From JAABVD01 sp965204545 (GTDB lineage: Bacteria > Verrucomicrobiota > Verrucomicrobiia > Opitutales > UBA2995): a stretch of 64,000 nucleotides of DNA. The notes beneath the pieces were generated by a model. That model was given only the letters and a program-made list of their open reading frames with translations. It had not been told where the DNA came from and searched no databases. Position 1 is the first letter of the stretch. Every line of letters begins with the position of its first letter. The stretch spans positions 248,001 to 312,000 of the forward strand of contig CBDBFA010000003.1 in assembly GCA_965204545.1 (NCBI GenBank). The letters are read 5' to 3'. Shown here piece after piece: positions 53,196 to 61,633 of this stretch. The position numbers and the translations under genes were made by a program.

Positions 53196-53576
53196 TCAAG
53201 GTTTGAACGTCTTGAGCGACAGGTCTTCAATGCACTTGAAGTGTTTATAGTTGGAAGTGCAAAGTTTGGATCCATTTTCCATGGCCGTTGCAGCGATTAG
53301 AGCATCCGCCATTTGAATACCGTGCTTAAGTGCGTATTCTTCAATGTATATGGATGCACGTTTTCCGATATTTTCGCTCAGCGGTAAAACCGTAAAAGCG
53401 AAATCCGAAAGGAAGGAATGGATCCACTTTTTTTCCTGACTGTTTCGGGCACCTTGAAGCAACTCCATATAACTCACAATCGAAAGAAGTCTGTCGCCTG
53501 ATTCCGAATCAATGAGCCTTGCAGCGTTTACATTTCCCCTGAAACACCGGATTAGGACGTCCGTATCAAAGAGCAT
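53196..53576 (-). CDS. PIN-domain toxin, VapC-like
   Basis: 126-residue ribonuclease-fold toxin. Acidic residues of the PIN active site: Asp5 and Asp7 in LFDTDVLI, Glu in SYMELLQGA (~38), Asp in GIQMADALIAATA (~91). RNA target unknown; VapC proteins usually cut tRNA or rRNA. Overlaps the upstream antitoxin gene by 11 bp. Type II toxin-antitoxin operon beside a composite repeat element. Confidence 0.9.
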   Translation of the reverse strand: MLFDTDVLIRCFRGNVNAARLIDSESGDRLLSIVSYMELLQGARNSQEKKWIHSFLSDFAFTVLPLSENIGKRASIYIEEYALKHGIQMADALIAATAMENGSKLCTSNYKHFKCIEDLSLKTFKP

Positions 53577-53811
53577 AGCGGTTCGATCTCATCTTCTTCA
53601 CGTAATAAAGGACATCCTTGGTATTGTGCAAATCCGCATGCATTCCAAAAGCAGGATGATCTTTTACACAAAGGCCTTTGCCCTCGGATTTCACGGGCGT
53701 AATGACAGCGAAGGGTTTGCCTCGCCGGGTCAGGGTAACTTTTTGGTTCTTATCGATGGCCTCCACGACCTTGTTCGTTTGTCTGCGAAGTTCTAAGAGG
53801 GTTGCTTTCAT
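53566..53811 (-). CDS. Antitoxin of the Phd/YefM (prevent-host-death) type
   Basis: About 81 residues from ATG 53811 (MKATLLELRRQTNKVVEAID). Fold block KVTLTRRGKPFAVITPV is typical of Phd/YefM DNA-binding antitoxins; the C-terminal part (LHNTKDVLYYVKKMRSNRYA) would wrap the toxin. The frame could be extended to 53829 but this would lie in the operator palindrome. Neutralises the PIN toxin and autorepresses. Confidence 0.87.
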   Translation of the reverse strand: MKATLLELRRQTNKVVEAIDKNQKVTLTRRGKPFAVITPVKSEGKGLCVKDHPAFGMHADLHNTKDVLYYVKKMRSNRYAL

Positions 53812-53821
53812 TATTCTTATT

Positions 53822-53842
53822 GTGTGCACTAAGTATGCACAC
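53822..53842. promoter_or_regulatory. Toxin-antitoxin operator palindrome
   Basis: GTGTGCA-CTAAGTA-TGCACAC, perfect 7-bp arms, ends 10 bp before the antitoxin ATG. This is the expected place for an autoregulatory Phd-type binding site. Confidence 0.7.
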
Positions 53843-53864
53843 TTTGATCAACTCGTCAATCGGA

Positions 53865-54400
53865 GGGTAATGGGGTCAGCCCTAGTATTTAAGTATTGGC
53901 GGGGTTGCATTGGATGTTCGGCTCTCCTACATGGCTCTTCCCGCCTATATCGGAAAACCCATCACCGATTTGCGGAAAACTCGCCTAAAATATGGAAAGC
54001 TAAGGAAAATACGTAACTACTCAGGACCTCATTGAGGATTCGTATCCGGCGTCTACCTGCGCCGAGCTGGTTGCGATGACTTTTGAATACCCACGGTCGG
54101 CGGGTAATTTTTCGGAACGCTGTTCTGAAGTCCTCAAAAAATGGGAGTTCTTACCTATTGAATGATAAAGATTCAAAAGCGGCGCTGCCAAGACGCAGTC
54201 CCCCTACCAATAAATTCAAGCGTGGTAGGGCAAGAGCATCCCTGCTCTGCCGTTCGTCGTGGTAGGGCAAGAGCATCCCTGCTCTGCCGTTCGTCGTGGT
54301 AGGGCAAGAGCATCCCTGCTCTGCCGTTCGTCGTTGTCAGCCAAAAAACCATCTGAGTAGTTACGAAAATACTTAAATACTAGGGCTGACCCCATTACCC
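53865..54400. mobile_element. Composite inverted-repeat element, ~536 bp, non-coding
   Basis: Bounded by perfect 33-bp inverted repeats (53865-53897 and 54368-54400, outer end GGGTAATGGGGTCAGCCCTA). A second perfect 13-bp inverted pair CGTAACTACTCAG / CTGAGTAGTTACG lies inside at 54012-54024 and 54353-54365. Three tandem 37-bp units lie at 54221-54331. No credible protein is encoded. The ends place it in the GGGGTCA palindrome family, so it looks like a palindrome split by one or more insertions, or a non-autonomous transposable unit. Confidence 0.72.
54221..54331. repeat. Three identical 37-bp tandem repeats
   Basis: Unit begins CGTGGTAGGGCAAGAGCATC and contains an AGAGCA-TCCC-TGCTCT hairpin. 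Copies at 54221, 54258 and 54295 are identical with no spacers, so it is not a CRISPR array. Confidence 0.9.
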
Positions 54401-54421
54401 GACCCCTTTCACGAAATGATT

Positions 54422-55540
54422 TCATGCCTGGAGACTGATATCCAATTCTTCAATGGTTCGGGCAATGGCCGCGAGGAGAGCTTCAATGTCGGCCGGGAAG
54501 ATGCGGCCGATGGAACCGATTCGGAACGTATCGGCCTGGCTGATTTTACCTGGGTAAATGATAAATCCCTTGTCGCTCAAGCTGCGGTAGAATTCCTGAA
54601 AATTAAACTTCGGATCCTTGGGGAAATGAAAGGAAGTAATGATGTCACTTTGGACCGAGGCGTCGAGATAGGATTTGAACCCGAGGCGTTTCATGCCTTT
54701 CATCAGGGCCCCGTGGTTGGAGGCATAGCGTGCGGTTCGGGCTTTGATTCCCCCCTCCTCTTCCATTTCGCGCATGGCCTGGGCAAAGGCCAGGATGGAG
54801 TGAGTGGGCGGGGTGTAACGAAACTGGCCATTGCCTTCAAAGCATTTCCATTGAGCCAGAAGGTCCAGGCACAAACTCCGGGCATTCCCTTCACTGGCCA
54901 CCAACAAATCCCGACGGGCAAAGATGAAAGAAAAGCCCGGCACACCCTCGAAGCATTTATTGGGTGAGGAGACCAAATAATCAATCCCGGCCTCATCAAA
55001 GTCGATGGGCATGCCGCCGAAACTGCTCATGGCATCCACCAGGTAAATGCGTTGATGCTTTTTGACAACCTGACCAATTTTTTCAATGGGATTAAGAAGA
55101 CCAGTGGTGGTTTCACAATGGACGGTGGCCAGATGGGTAATGGCGGGATCCGATTCCAAGGTGCGGTCGATCTCATCCAGGCCGGGGGGTTGATCTTCGG
55201 AGCTTCGAATGACGGTGGACGGAATCTTGAGGTATTCGGCCATGGCCGCCATGCGTTCCCCATAAGCGCCATTGGCCAGGAGAAGCAGTTTGCCATCGGG
55301 AGGGACCGCGGATCCGAGCATGGCCTCCACCCCAAAACTGCCGCTGCCCTGCATGAAAACCAACTCAAAACCTTTCTCACGCGACAATCCAGCCTGCTGC
55401 AGGAGTTCCTGGCGGAGTTGGCCGACCAGGTTGTTGAAATCCCAATGCCAGGAGCCAGCATCGTGCAACATGGCCTGCTTGACCGATAAACTTGTGGTCA
55501 AGGGCCCCGGGGTAAAGAGTACTTTGTCTCTAGCCCGCAT
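54422..55540 (-). CDS. phnW: Class V aminotransferase, 2-aminoethylphosphonate:pyruvate transaminase-like
   Basis: PLP enzyme. Start at 55540 (MRARDKVLFTPGPLTTS) is the family N-terminus; the longer frame to 55621 is unlikely. Matching blocks: TPGPLTTSLSVKQAML, MQGSGSFGVEAMLGS, THLATVHCETTTGLLNPIEK, LVDAMSSFGGMPID (PLP Asp), SSPNKCFEGVPGFSF (Schiff-base Lys) and IYPGKISQADTFRIGSIG. PhnW converts 2-aminoethylphosphonate plus pyruvate to phosphonoacetaldehyde plus alanine. No phosphonatase (PhnX) is adjacent. Divergent from the FAD-oxidoreductase run, so phosphonate use is likely but a close homologue with another substrate is possible. Confidence 0.85.
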   Translation of the reverse strand: MRARDKVLFTPGPLTTSLSVKQAMLHDAGSWHWDFNNLVGQLRQELLQQAGLSREKGFELVFMQGSGSFGVEAMLGSAVPPDGKLLLLANGAYGERMAAMAEYLKIPSTVIRSSEDQPPGLDEIDRTLESDPAITHLATVHCETTTGLLNPIEKIGQVVKKHQRIYLVDAMSSFGGMPIDFDEAGIDYLVSSPNKCFEGVPGFSFIFARRDLLVASEGNARSLCLDLLAQWKCFEGNGQFRYTPPTHSILAFAQAMREMEEEGGIKARTARYASNHGALMKGMKRLGFKSYLDASVQSDIITSFHFPKDPKFNFQEFYRSLSDKGFIIYPGKISQADTFRIGSIGRIFPADIEALLAAIARTIEELDISLQA

Positions 55541-55629
55541 GGTGGCAAAGCGGCGTGTGCATGTGGTAATCAGCGGGAAAAGCCATGGACTGAAACTAAT
55601 GTGGCAGGGAAAGGTGTTCAAGGGGATTC

Positions 55630-55714
55630 GTCACGCACGCGTCCCGCGTCGACAAACCCTGAGAAGCGCCGAGGCGAGACGCCTCGGCACTTGCACGCAG
55701 GGCGCGTGAGTGAC
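55630..55714. repeat. Nested hairpin between divergent genes
   Basis: Outer arms GTCACGCACGCGTCCCGCGT and ACGCAGGGCGCGTGAGTGAC pair at 17 of 20 positions; an inner GCCGAGGCG-AGA-CGCCTCGGC perfect stem (55668-55688) sits between. REP-type structure in the PhnW/oxidoreductase intergenic space. Confidence 0.72.
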
Positions 55715-55755
55715 GTCGATTGACAATTACCCTACCAATTCCCTAACGTTCGGCC

Positions 55756-55842
55756 ATGGACACTTCACTTCCAACCGAAAGCAAAGTGGTCATCATCGGG
55801 GGGTGTTCTGCAAGCCTGCGAGCCGATGTCCGACCAAGATGA
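55756..55842 (+). pseudogene. Truncated N-terminus of an FAD-dependent oxidoreductase
   Basis: Reads MDTSLPTESKVVIIGG, the typical opening of a DMGDH/sarcosine-oxidase-type FAD protein up to the dinucleotide-binding glycines, then diverges (CSASLRADVRPR) and stops. The intact neighbour starting at 55826 has the equivalent segment SARVVIVGGG at residues 18-27. This is best explained as the leftover 5' end of a deleted paralogue, with the break at about 55801-55804. Confidence 0.6.
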
Positions 55843-58303
55843 ACGGCAAGTCACTTCCGTGAGCGATCTTCCAACCTCCGCGAGAGTGGTGATTGTTGGA
55901 GGTGGAATCGTCGGTTGCAGCGTGGCTTACCATCTGAGCAAACTTGGGTGGAAGGACATCTTACTGCTCGAACAAGGGAAGCTGGCGGGGGGCACGACTT
56001 GGCATGCCGCGGGATTGGTCGGGCAGCTCCGCACCTCGAACAGTCTGACCAAGATTAACAAGTACAGTGTCGAACTCTACCAGACATTGGAACAGGAAAC
56101 CGGGCAGGAGACGGGATGGAATGAAGTCGGTAGCTTGATCGTGGGCACTTCGGAAGAGCGTATGACGCAACTCCGGCGCACAGCTGCAATGGCGGAAGTA
56201 TTTGGTGTCGAAGCGCAGCTCATTGGCCCGCAAGAGGCGGGTGAGAAATGGCCGCTCATGCGTACCGACGATGTTCTTGGTGCTGTTTGGCTGCCCCATG
56301 ATGGCAAGGTCATACCGGAGGGCATTGCCAAAGCGCTCGCCACTGGGGCATCGAATCGTGGCGCGCAAATCGTCGAGGGCGTGCGCGTGGACGACGTCAT
56401 CGTCGAGGGCGGGCGTGCGCTCGGCGTGCGCACCGGTCGTGGCGAAATCCGGGCTGACCGGGTCGTCCTTTGCGGTGGGATGTGGACCCGCCAGATCGGC
56501 CTCAGGATGGGCGTCGATATCCCGCTCTACCCTGTCGAGCACCACTACATCGTCAGCGAGCCAATCGAAGGCGTGGACAAGAATCGGCCGGTGGGGCGCG
56601 ATCCGAACGAGATGATCTACTACCGTTCCGAGGACGACGGATCGATCCTGCTCGGCGCCTTTCAAAAGGTGTCGGCGGCATGGGTCGAGCGCGTTCCCAA
56701 CGATTTCAGCTTTCAATTACTCGAGCCTGATTGGGAGAAATACGCGCAACCGCTGCAAGCGGGAAAACACCGCATTCCGGTGTTGGAGAACGCTGCCTTC
56801 CCAAAGTTCGTCAACGGACCGGAAAGCTTCACTCCCGACAATCAGTTCATCATGGGAGAACCGGCAGGCACCAAGGGACTGTTTGTTCTCGCGGGTTTCA
56901 ATTCGGTCGGCATCGCCAGTGCCGGAGGAGCAGGGAAGTATGCTGCCGAGTGGCTGGAGAGCGGGAGTCCTACAATGGATTTGTGGTCCGTTGACATTCG
57001 CCGGTTCACTTCGCTGCAAAACGACCGGGAATACCTGCGCTCTCGCGTTACGGAAGTGCTGGGACTTCACTACCAGATGGCGTGGCCGAACCGCGAAATG
57101 GAAACGGCGCGCGGGATTCGCAAAGGGGCGCTCTACGACCGTCTCCGGGACCGCGGTGCCTGTTTTGGATCATCCATGGGATGGGAACGGCCGAATTGGT
57201 ATGCGCCTCCCGGTGCTAATCCGGTGGTCGAGTATTCCTTTATTCGACAGAACTGGGGACCGTTCGTTGCGGAAGAAGTGCGCGCCTGCCGGGAGAATGT
57301 CGCCATTTTCGACCAGTCGACATTCTCCAAATACGCCCTCTCGGGCTCGGATGCCGTCGGCATCTTGCAACACCTTTGCGGAAACAACGTCGATGTGCCG
57401 GCGGGACGATCCGTCTACACCAGTATGTTAAACGAGCGGGGAACCTTTGAGTCTGACCTGACCTTCGTGCGCGACAGCGAGGACGCGTTCTACATCATCA
57501 CCGCGACCGGCCAAACCATCCACGACTTCGATTGGATCAGCCGCCATATCCCTGACGGTGCCGATGCCAAGCTCGTCGATGTGACCTCCGGATATGGCGT
57601 TGTCAGCGTGATGGGCCCGAATGCGCGGAAGCTCCTCGACGCCGTCTCCGATATCGACCTCAGCGACGAGGCGTTTCCTTTCGCGACAGCTCAAACCATT
57701 GCGATTGGAGGTGCGGACGTGCGCGCCTTGCGCATCACCTACGTCGGCGAACTCGGCTGGGAACTCCACTGTCGCACCGAAGATCAGATATCTGTCTACG
57801 ATGCACTTGTCGATGCCGGCGCTGCCTTCAATCTCAAGCACGCCGGCCACTATGCCATCAACGCGATGCGGCTGGAGAAGGCTTACCGTGCCTGGGGGCA
57901 TGACATCTCTCCCGACGAAACGCCATTGGAGGCCGGACTGGCGTTTGCAATCGATTGGGGCAAGGACTTCCTCGGCAAGGACCGCCTGCTGGAACAGAAG
58001 GGAGACGGAATCCGCAAACGTCTCGTCACTTTTGTGCTGGAAGACCCTGAGCCCACGCTCTGGGGAAGCGAACCGATCCTCTGCCATGGCGAAACGGTTG
58101 GGTACACCACCTCCGGGGCTTACAGTCCGACTCTTGGAGCAGCCATTGCCATGGGTTACGTGAAACGCGCCGACGGGGGAGTCGTTGGCAACGACTATAT
58201 CGGAGCAGGCGCCTTCGAGATTCTCATTGACGGCATTCGCTACGCCGCGAAAGCGTATTTGCGTTCGCCCTACGATCCGAAACGCGAGAAGATCTTGAGA
58301 TGA
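55826..58303 (+). CDS. Dimethylglycine/sarcosine dehydrogenase-like FAD + GcvT protein
   Basis: Residues ~18-400 are a DAO-type FAD domain: VVIVGGGIVGCSVAYHLSK (dinucleotide fold), then GGTTWHAAGLVGQLR with His60 at the covalent-FAD position of DMGDH. Residues ~430-825 are an aminomethyltransferase (GcvT) folate-binding domain (RGTFESDLTFVRD, TYVGELGWELH, EAGLAFAIDWGKDFLGKD). Predicted to oxidatively demethylate a methylated amine and hand the one-carbon unit to tetrahydrofolate. No signal peptide: cytoplasmic. Stop overlaps the next gene's ATG by 4 bp. Confidence 0.9.
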   Translation: MSDQDERQVTSVSDLPTSARVVIVGGGIVGCSVAYHLSKLGWKDILLLEQGKLAGGTTWHAAGLVGQLRTSNSLTKINKYSVELYQTLEQETGQETGWNEVGSLIVGTSEERMTQLRRTAAMAEVFGVEAQLIGPQEAGEKWPLMRTDDVLGAVWLPHDGKVIPEGIAKALATGASNRGAQIVEGVRVDDVIVEGGRALGVRTGRGEIRADRVVLCGGMWTRQIGLRMGVDIPLYPVEHHYIVSEPIEGVDKNRPVGRDPNEMIYYRSEDDGSILLGAFQKVSAAWVERVPNDFSFQLLEPDWEKYAQPLQAGKHRIPVLENAAFPKFVNGPESFTPDNQFIMGEPAGTKGLFVLAGFNSVGIASAGGAGKYAAEWLESGSPTMDLWSVDIRRFTSLQNDREYLRSRVTEVLGLHYQMAWPNREMETARGIRKGALYDRLRDRGACFGSSMGWERPNWYAPPGANPVVEYSFIRQNWGPFVAEEVRACRENVAIFDQSTFSKYALSGSDAVGILQHLCGNNVDVPAGRSVYTSMLNERGTFESDLTFVRDSEDAFYIITATGQTIHDFDWISRHIPDGADAKLVDVTSGYGVVSVMGPNARKLLDAVSDIDLSDEAFPFATAQTIAIGGADVRALRITYVGELGWELHCRTEDQISVYDALVDAGAAFNLKHAGHYAINAMRLEKAYRAWGHDISPDETPLEAGLAFAIDWGKDFLGKDRLLEQKGDGIRKRLVTFVLEDPEPTLWGSEPILCHGETVGYTTSGAYSPTLGAAIAMGYVKRADGGVVGNDYIGAGAFEILIDGIRYAAKAYLRSPYDPKREKILR

Positions 58304-59613
58304 GCACGGTTATTAAATCCCCCATAACCCGATTCCTCGAGAGGGTACCAGCTCAGGTGCTGACGGTCTACGCGATTCTCGCCGCATTCTCTACCTACTT
58401 CTGCATGTACGCCTTTCGCAAGCCCTTTGCGGCGGCGACCTATGAGGGGCTTCGGTTTTTCGGCACTGACATCGATCTGAAGACGGCGTTCGTCATCAGC
58501 CAGATCCTCGGATACATGCTCTCAAAGTACATCGGGATCAAAGTCTGCTCGGAGACGACGCGAAAACAACGCATGTGGAGGCTTTGCGGGATGATCATCG
58601 CCGCAGAGGTGGCACTGGTGCTCTTCGCAGTGCTGCCCGCAGAATGGAAGCTGATTGCGATCTTCTGCAATGGCCTGCCACTGGGAATGGTCTGGGGCTT
58701 GGTCGTGCTCTACCTGGAGGGCAGACGGACTTCGGAGCTCTTGCTCGCCGGATTGAGTTGTTCGTTCATCATCGCCAGTGGCGTGGTGAAGGGCGCTGGG
58801 CGCTGGCTCATGGAGGCGCATGGATACGGCGACTTCACCATGCCTGCCGTGACGGGGCTTATCTTTCTGGTGCCGTTCGTGATTTCCGTGTTTCTGCTGA
58901 ACCAGATTCCAGAGCCAACTCAACGGGACATCGACGCCCGGGTTCAACGCGAACCGATGAATGCGGGCGAGAGAATGCGTTTCATGAAGGAGTTTCTGCC
59001 GGGTATGCTGATGCTGCTCACGGCGTACTTTTTCCTCACTGCCTACCGGGACTTTCGTGACAACTACATGTCCAACATTCTCCTTGAAATGGGAATCGAG
59101 GAGCAAACCAAGTTCATGCTCCTATCAGAATTACCAGTGGCCTTCGGCGTCCTGGTGATGCTCGGCGGCCTGTTTCTGATCCGGAACAACCGGTGGGGCT
59201 TGATCGGCGCGTATGCGATCATGCTGCTTGGCCTCGTACTCATGGCAGGGAGCACGCTCTTACTCGACAATGGAGCTATCAGGGGCGATATCTGGATGGT
59301 GTTGGTCGGGCTCGGTGCCTACCTTGCTTACGTGCCTTTTGGCTCGGTGCTTTTCGACCGGCTCATCGCCGCGACCCGTGTGATTGGCACGGCGGTGTTC
59401 GCCATCTATGTCGCAGACGCGATCGGCTACACTGGCTCGGTAGGTGTGCAACTCTATAAGGATCTTGTCGAGACCGACGCGACGCGGCTCGATTTCTTCC
59501 GCCGGTTCACATACGGCATGAGCATCCTCGGGGTAGTCCTCATGGCGAGTAGCTGCGTCTACTTCCTCGGCAAAGCGAAGGATGCCGGCGCGAAAATCGC
59601 CCGGAAAGAATGA
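58300..59613 (+). CDS. DUF5690/MFS-type membrane transporter
   Basis: About 12 transmembrane helices in 437 residues. N-terminal YAILAAFSTYFCMYAFRKPFAAATYEG matches the DUF5690 group, an MFS branch often beside catabolic oxidoreductases. Other readable parts: GNGLPLGMVWGLVVLYLEGR-like glycine-rich helix 4-5 region and AYRDFRDNYMSNILLEMG. Coupled by 4-bp overlaps to both flanking FAD oxidoreductase genes, so it most likely imports their substrate, a methylated or secondary amine or amino acid. Confidence 0.82.
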   Translation: MSTVIKSPITRFLERVPAQVLTVYAILAAFSTYFCMYAFRKPFAAATYEGLRFFGTDIDLKTAFVISQILGYMLSKYIGIKVCSETTRKQRMWRLCGMIIAAEVALVLFAVLPAEWKLIAIFCNGLPLGMVWGLVVLYLEGRRTSELLLAGLSCSFIIASGVVKGAGRWLMEAHGYGDFTMPAVTGLIFLVPFVISVFLLNQIPEPTQRDIDARVQREPMNAGERMRFMKEFLPGMLMLLTAYFFLTAYRDFRDNYMSNILLEMGIEEQTKFMLLSELPVAFGVLVMLGGLFLIRNNRWGLIGAYAIMLLGLVLMAGSTLLLDNGAIRGDIWMVLVGLGAYLAYVPFGSVLFDRLIAATRVIGTAVFAIYVADAIGYTGSVGVQLYKDLVETDATRLDFFRRFTYGMSILGVVLMASSCVYFLGKAKDAGAKIARKE

Positions 59614-60908
59614 ACGCGACATCCGATCCGGACAGCCTCAGCGCATCGATGATAGAATTGCCGGGCACCGAGTTCGAGTTCGTCGTCATCGGTGGCGGTG
59701 CTGTCGGCTGTGGCGTCGCCTACAGTCTGGCGAAGTCTGGCAAGGCGGACATCTTGCTCATCGACCGGGCAGATGAGGTCGGCGCGGTGACCACTTCCCA
59801 AGGCGCCGGGCTCGCCGGACAGATGCGCAGTTCGGTCGAGCGGACAAAACTGGCCATGCATTCGGTGCAAACGTTCCGCGAGCTGCAAGCCCATGCCGCA
59901 GTGAAACCGGACTGGAATGAGGTCGGCTCCCTGCGGCTCGCGCTCTCCGATGAGGCCGTCGCTCAATTCGAAGCCCTGAAAGGGGTCGCCGATCACTGCG
60001 GGCTCGAGAGCGCGATGATCGACATCGCGGAGGCGAAAGAGAGGTGGCCTCCGATGGACTTTAATGAGGTCAAAGCAGTGCTCTGGTGCCCGAGCGACGG
60101 TTACATGTTGCCTAAGTCAGTCGCCAGTTCCTACCGCCACGAGTGCGAGCGCATGGGCGTGCAATTTGTAACTGGCACTTCTGTCGACACGATCGAGATC
60201 GGAAACGGGTGCGTCACGGGCGTCGGAACCGATCGGGGCAAAATCCGGTGCCGATACGCAATTAATGCGGCGGGCGCCCACGCCTACCACATCGCCCAGC
60301 TTGCCGGGCTCGAGTTGCCGATCGTGCCCGTCCGTCACGAGTACTTTGTCACGGTCGATTGGGACGGGCTCGACCCGCAGTTCCCGTGTTTCCGGGTACC
60401 CGACCTGACACTGTACGGCCGCGTCGCCGATGGCGGCATGCTCCTTGGCGGTTGGGAACCTGCCGCGCTCCACACCGACCCGCGCCAGTTTCCGCTCGGA
60501 GCACAAGCACCAGCGATCGAGCCCGACTGGAATGTGCTCGGTAGCTTTGAGGACAAGATGGCGCAGCTCTTTCCGGCGGTGAGGGGCAGCGAGAAATCGC
60601 GCGTCGGCAAGGGCTGGCCGACCTTCACCCCGGACGGGCAGTTCATCATCGGCGAGAGCTCGCGCGTGCCTGGCTTCGTGATGGCGGGCGGCTGCAACGC
60701 GCATGGCATTTCCGGTTCCGGCGGAATCGGACGCTTGCTAGTGGAGTCGCTCGCAGACGGGACGAGTTCGGATTACCACAAGAATCTCAACCCCGACCGT
60801 TTCACCGAGACCGAGTGGGACTGGGCAGAAGCGACCGCCCAGGCGCGCGGTATCTACGAGACCTACTACGGTATCGGTTCCTCGCAGCTGCCGGGATCGT
60901 CGCGTTGA
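59610..60908 (+). CDS. FAD-dependent oxidoreductase, DAO family (sarcosine oxidase beta/PuuB-like)
   Basis: 432 residues, single FAD domain: VVIGGGAVGCGVAYSLAK near residue 25, TTSQGAGLAGQMRSS (no covalent-FAD His, unlike the previous protein), RHEYFVTV and the C-terminal GNMAGGCNAHGISGSGGIG-type FAD closure (MAGGCNAHGISGSGG). Last gene of the three-gene overlapping operon. Likely oxidises an N-substituted amino acid or gamma-glutamylated amine. Related to the downstream convergent genes by pathway rather than transcription. Confidence 0.88.
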   Translation: MNATSDPDSLSASMIELPGTEFEFVVIGGGAVGCGVAYSLAKSGKADILLIDRADEVGAVTTSQGAGLAGQMRSSVERTKLAMHSVQTFRELQAHAAVKPDWNEVGSLRLALSDEAVAQFEALKGVADHCGLESAMIDIAEAKERWPPMDFNEVKAVLWCPSDGYMLPKSVASSYRHECERMGVQFVTGTSVDTIEIGNGCVTGVGTDRGKIRCRYAINAAGAHAYHIAQLAGLELPIVPVRHEYFVTVDWDGLDPQFPCFRVPDLTLYGRVADGGMLLGGWEPAALHTDPRQFPLGAQAPAIEPDWNVLGSFEDKMAQLFPAVRGSEKSRVGKGWPTFTPDGQFIIGESSRVPGFVMAGGCNAHGISGSGGIGRLLVESLADGTSSDYHKNLNPDRFTETEWDWAEATAQARGIYETYYGIGSSQLPGSSR

Positions 60909-60913
60909 CCCGT

Positions 60914-61633
60914 TCAATTGGTAGATACCGGGCTGGTGATGTAGGCAACGATCCACCTGGACAGGAGCTCCACATCAAGCTGGCTCACGAAACTCGACGC
61001 CGCGGCTGAATACACGTCAGGAGGAATAATGGAGACGCGCGATTCGAGGAGAGCGGCCGCATAGTCCTTGGGAAACTCCGGATGTCCCTGGATCCCGACG
61101 AGCGACCCGCATCGAAACATCGCAACCGGGCAGTGCGGCGTGGATGCCAGCACGGTCGCTCCCACTGGGAGTTTTGTGATCTGTTCCTGGTGGCTACTAA
61201 TGACCTGATAGCTGTTCGCAGGCGGATCCATCCAAGGCTGGTGCTCGACGATCGTCACCTCGTGGACCCCAACGCCCCAGCCCTGATCGGCGACTTGCAC
61301 TTCCCCACCCAGGGCCTTGGCGATCATCTGGTGACCAAAACAGATCCCGAACAACTTCGCCCGCTCCGCATCCAACAGCCTGACGAACTCCTCAAATTTG
61401 CGAACCCAAGCCACATTATCGTTCACAGATCCGGCTGAGCCAGAGGTGAGGTAGCCGTCGCACTCGTCCAGGTTCGCCGGGAACTCGCCAGCCGTCGCGT
61501 CATAAAACTGCAGCCGCACCGCCGGGTGAGCACGGAACGTCCGCTCGAACATATCGGGATAGCCGCCCGCGCTGGGCTCGAGCTCCGGGGCCACATGGTC
61601 GCAGAGCAAGACGCCGATGGTGGTCATGCTCAC
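60914..61633 (-). CDS. Class I glutamine amidotransferase (GuaA-like)
   Basis: 239 residues. Nucleophile Cys98 in LFGICFGHQM and His/Glu in IQGHPEFPKD complete the class I triad; KALGGEVQVADQGWGVG is typical of the stand-alone GMP-synthase-like group. In the PuuABCD putrescine route a class I enzyme (PuuD) hydrolyses the gamma-glutamyl bond; neighbours here (GS-family ligase, FAD oxidase) invite that comparison, but PuuD is of the peptidase C26 type, so this is an analogy only. Overlaps the upstream dehydrogenase gene by 4 bp and converges with the FAD operon, stops 5 bp apart. Confidence 0.85.
   Translation of the reverse strand: MSMTTIGVLLCDHVAPELEPSAGGYPDMFERTFRAHPAVRLQFYDATAGEFPANLDECDGYLTSGSAGSVNDNVAWVRKFEEFVRLLDAERAKLFGICFGHQMIAKALGGEVQVADQGWGVGVHEVTIVEHQPWMDPPANSYQVISSHQEQITKLPVGATVLASTPHCPVAMFRCGSLVGIQGHPEFPKDYAAALLESRVSIIPPDVYSAAASSFVSQLDVELLSRWIVAYITSPVSTN

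Noticed and set aside
54221..54331. CRISPR array
   Set aside because: The 37-bp units are contiguous and identical, with no spacers and no cas genes nearby.
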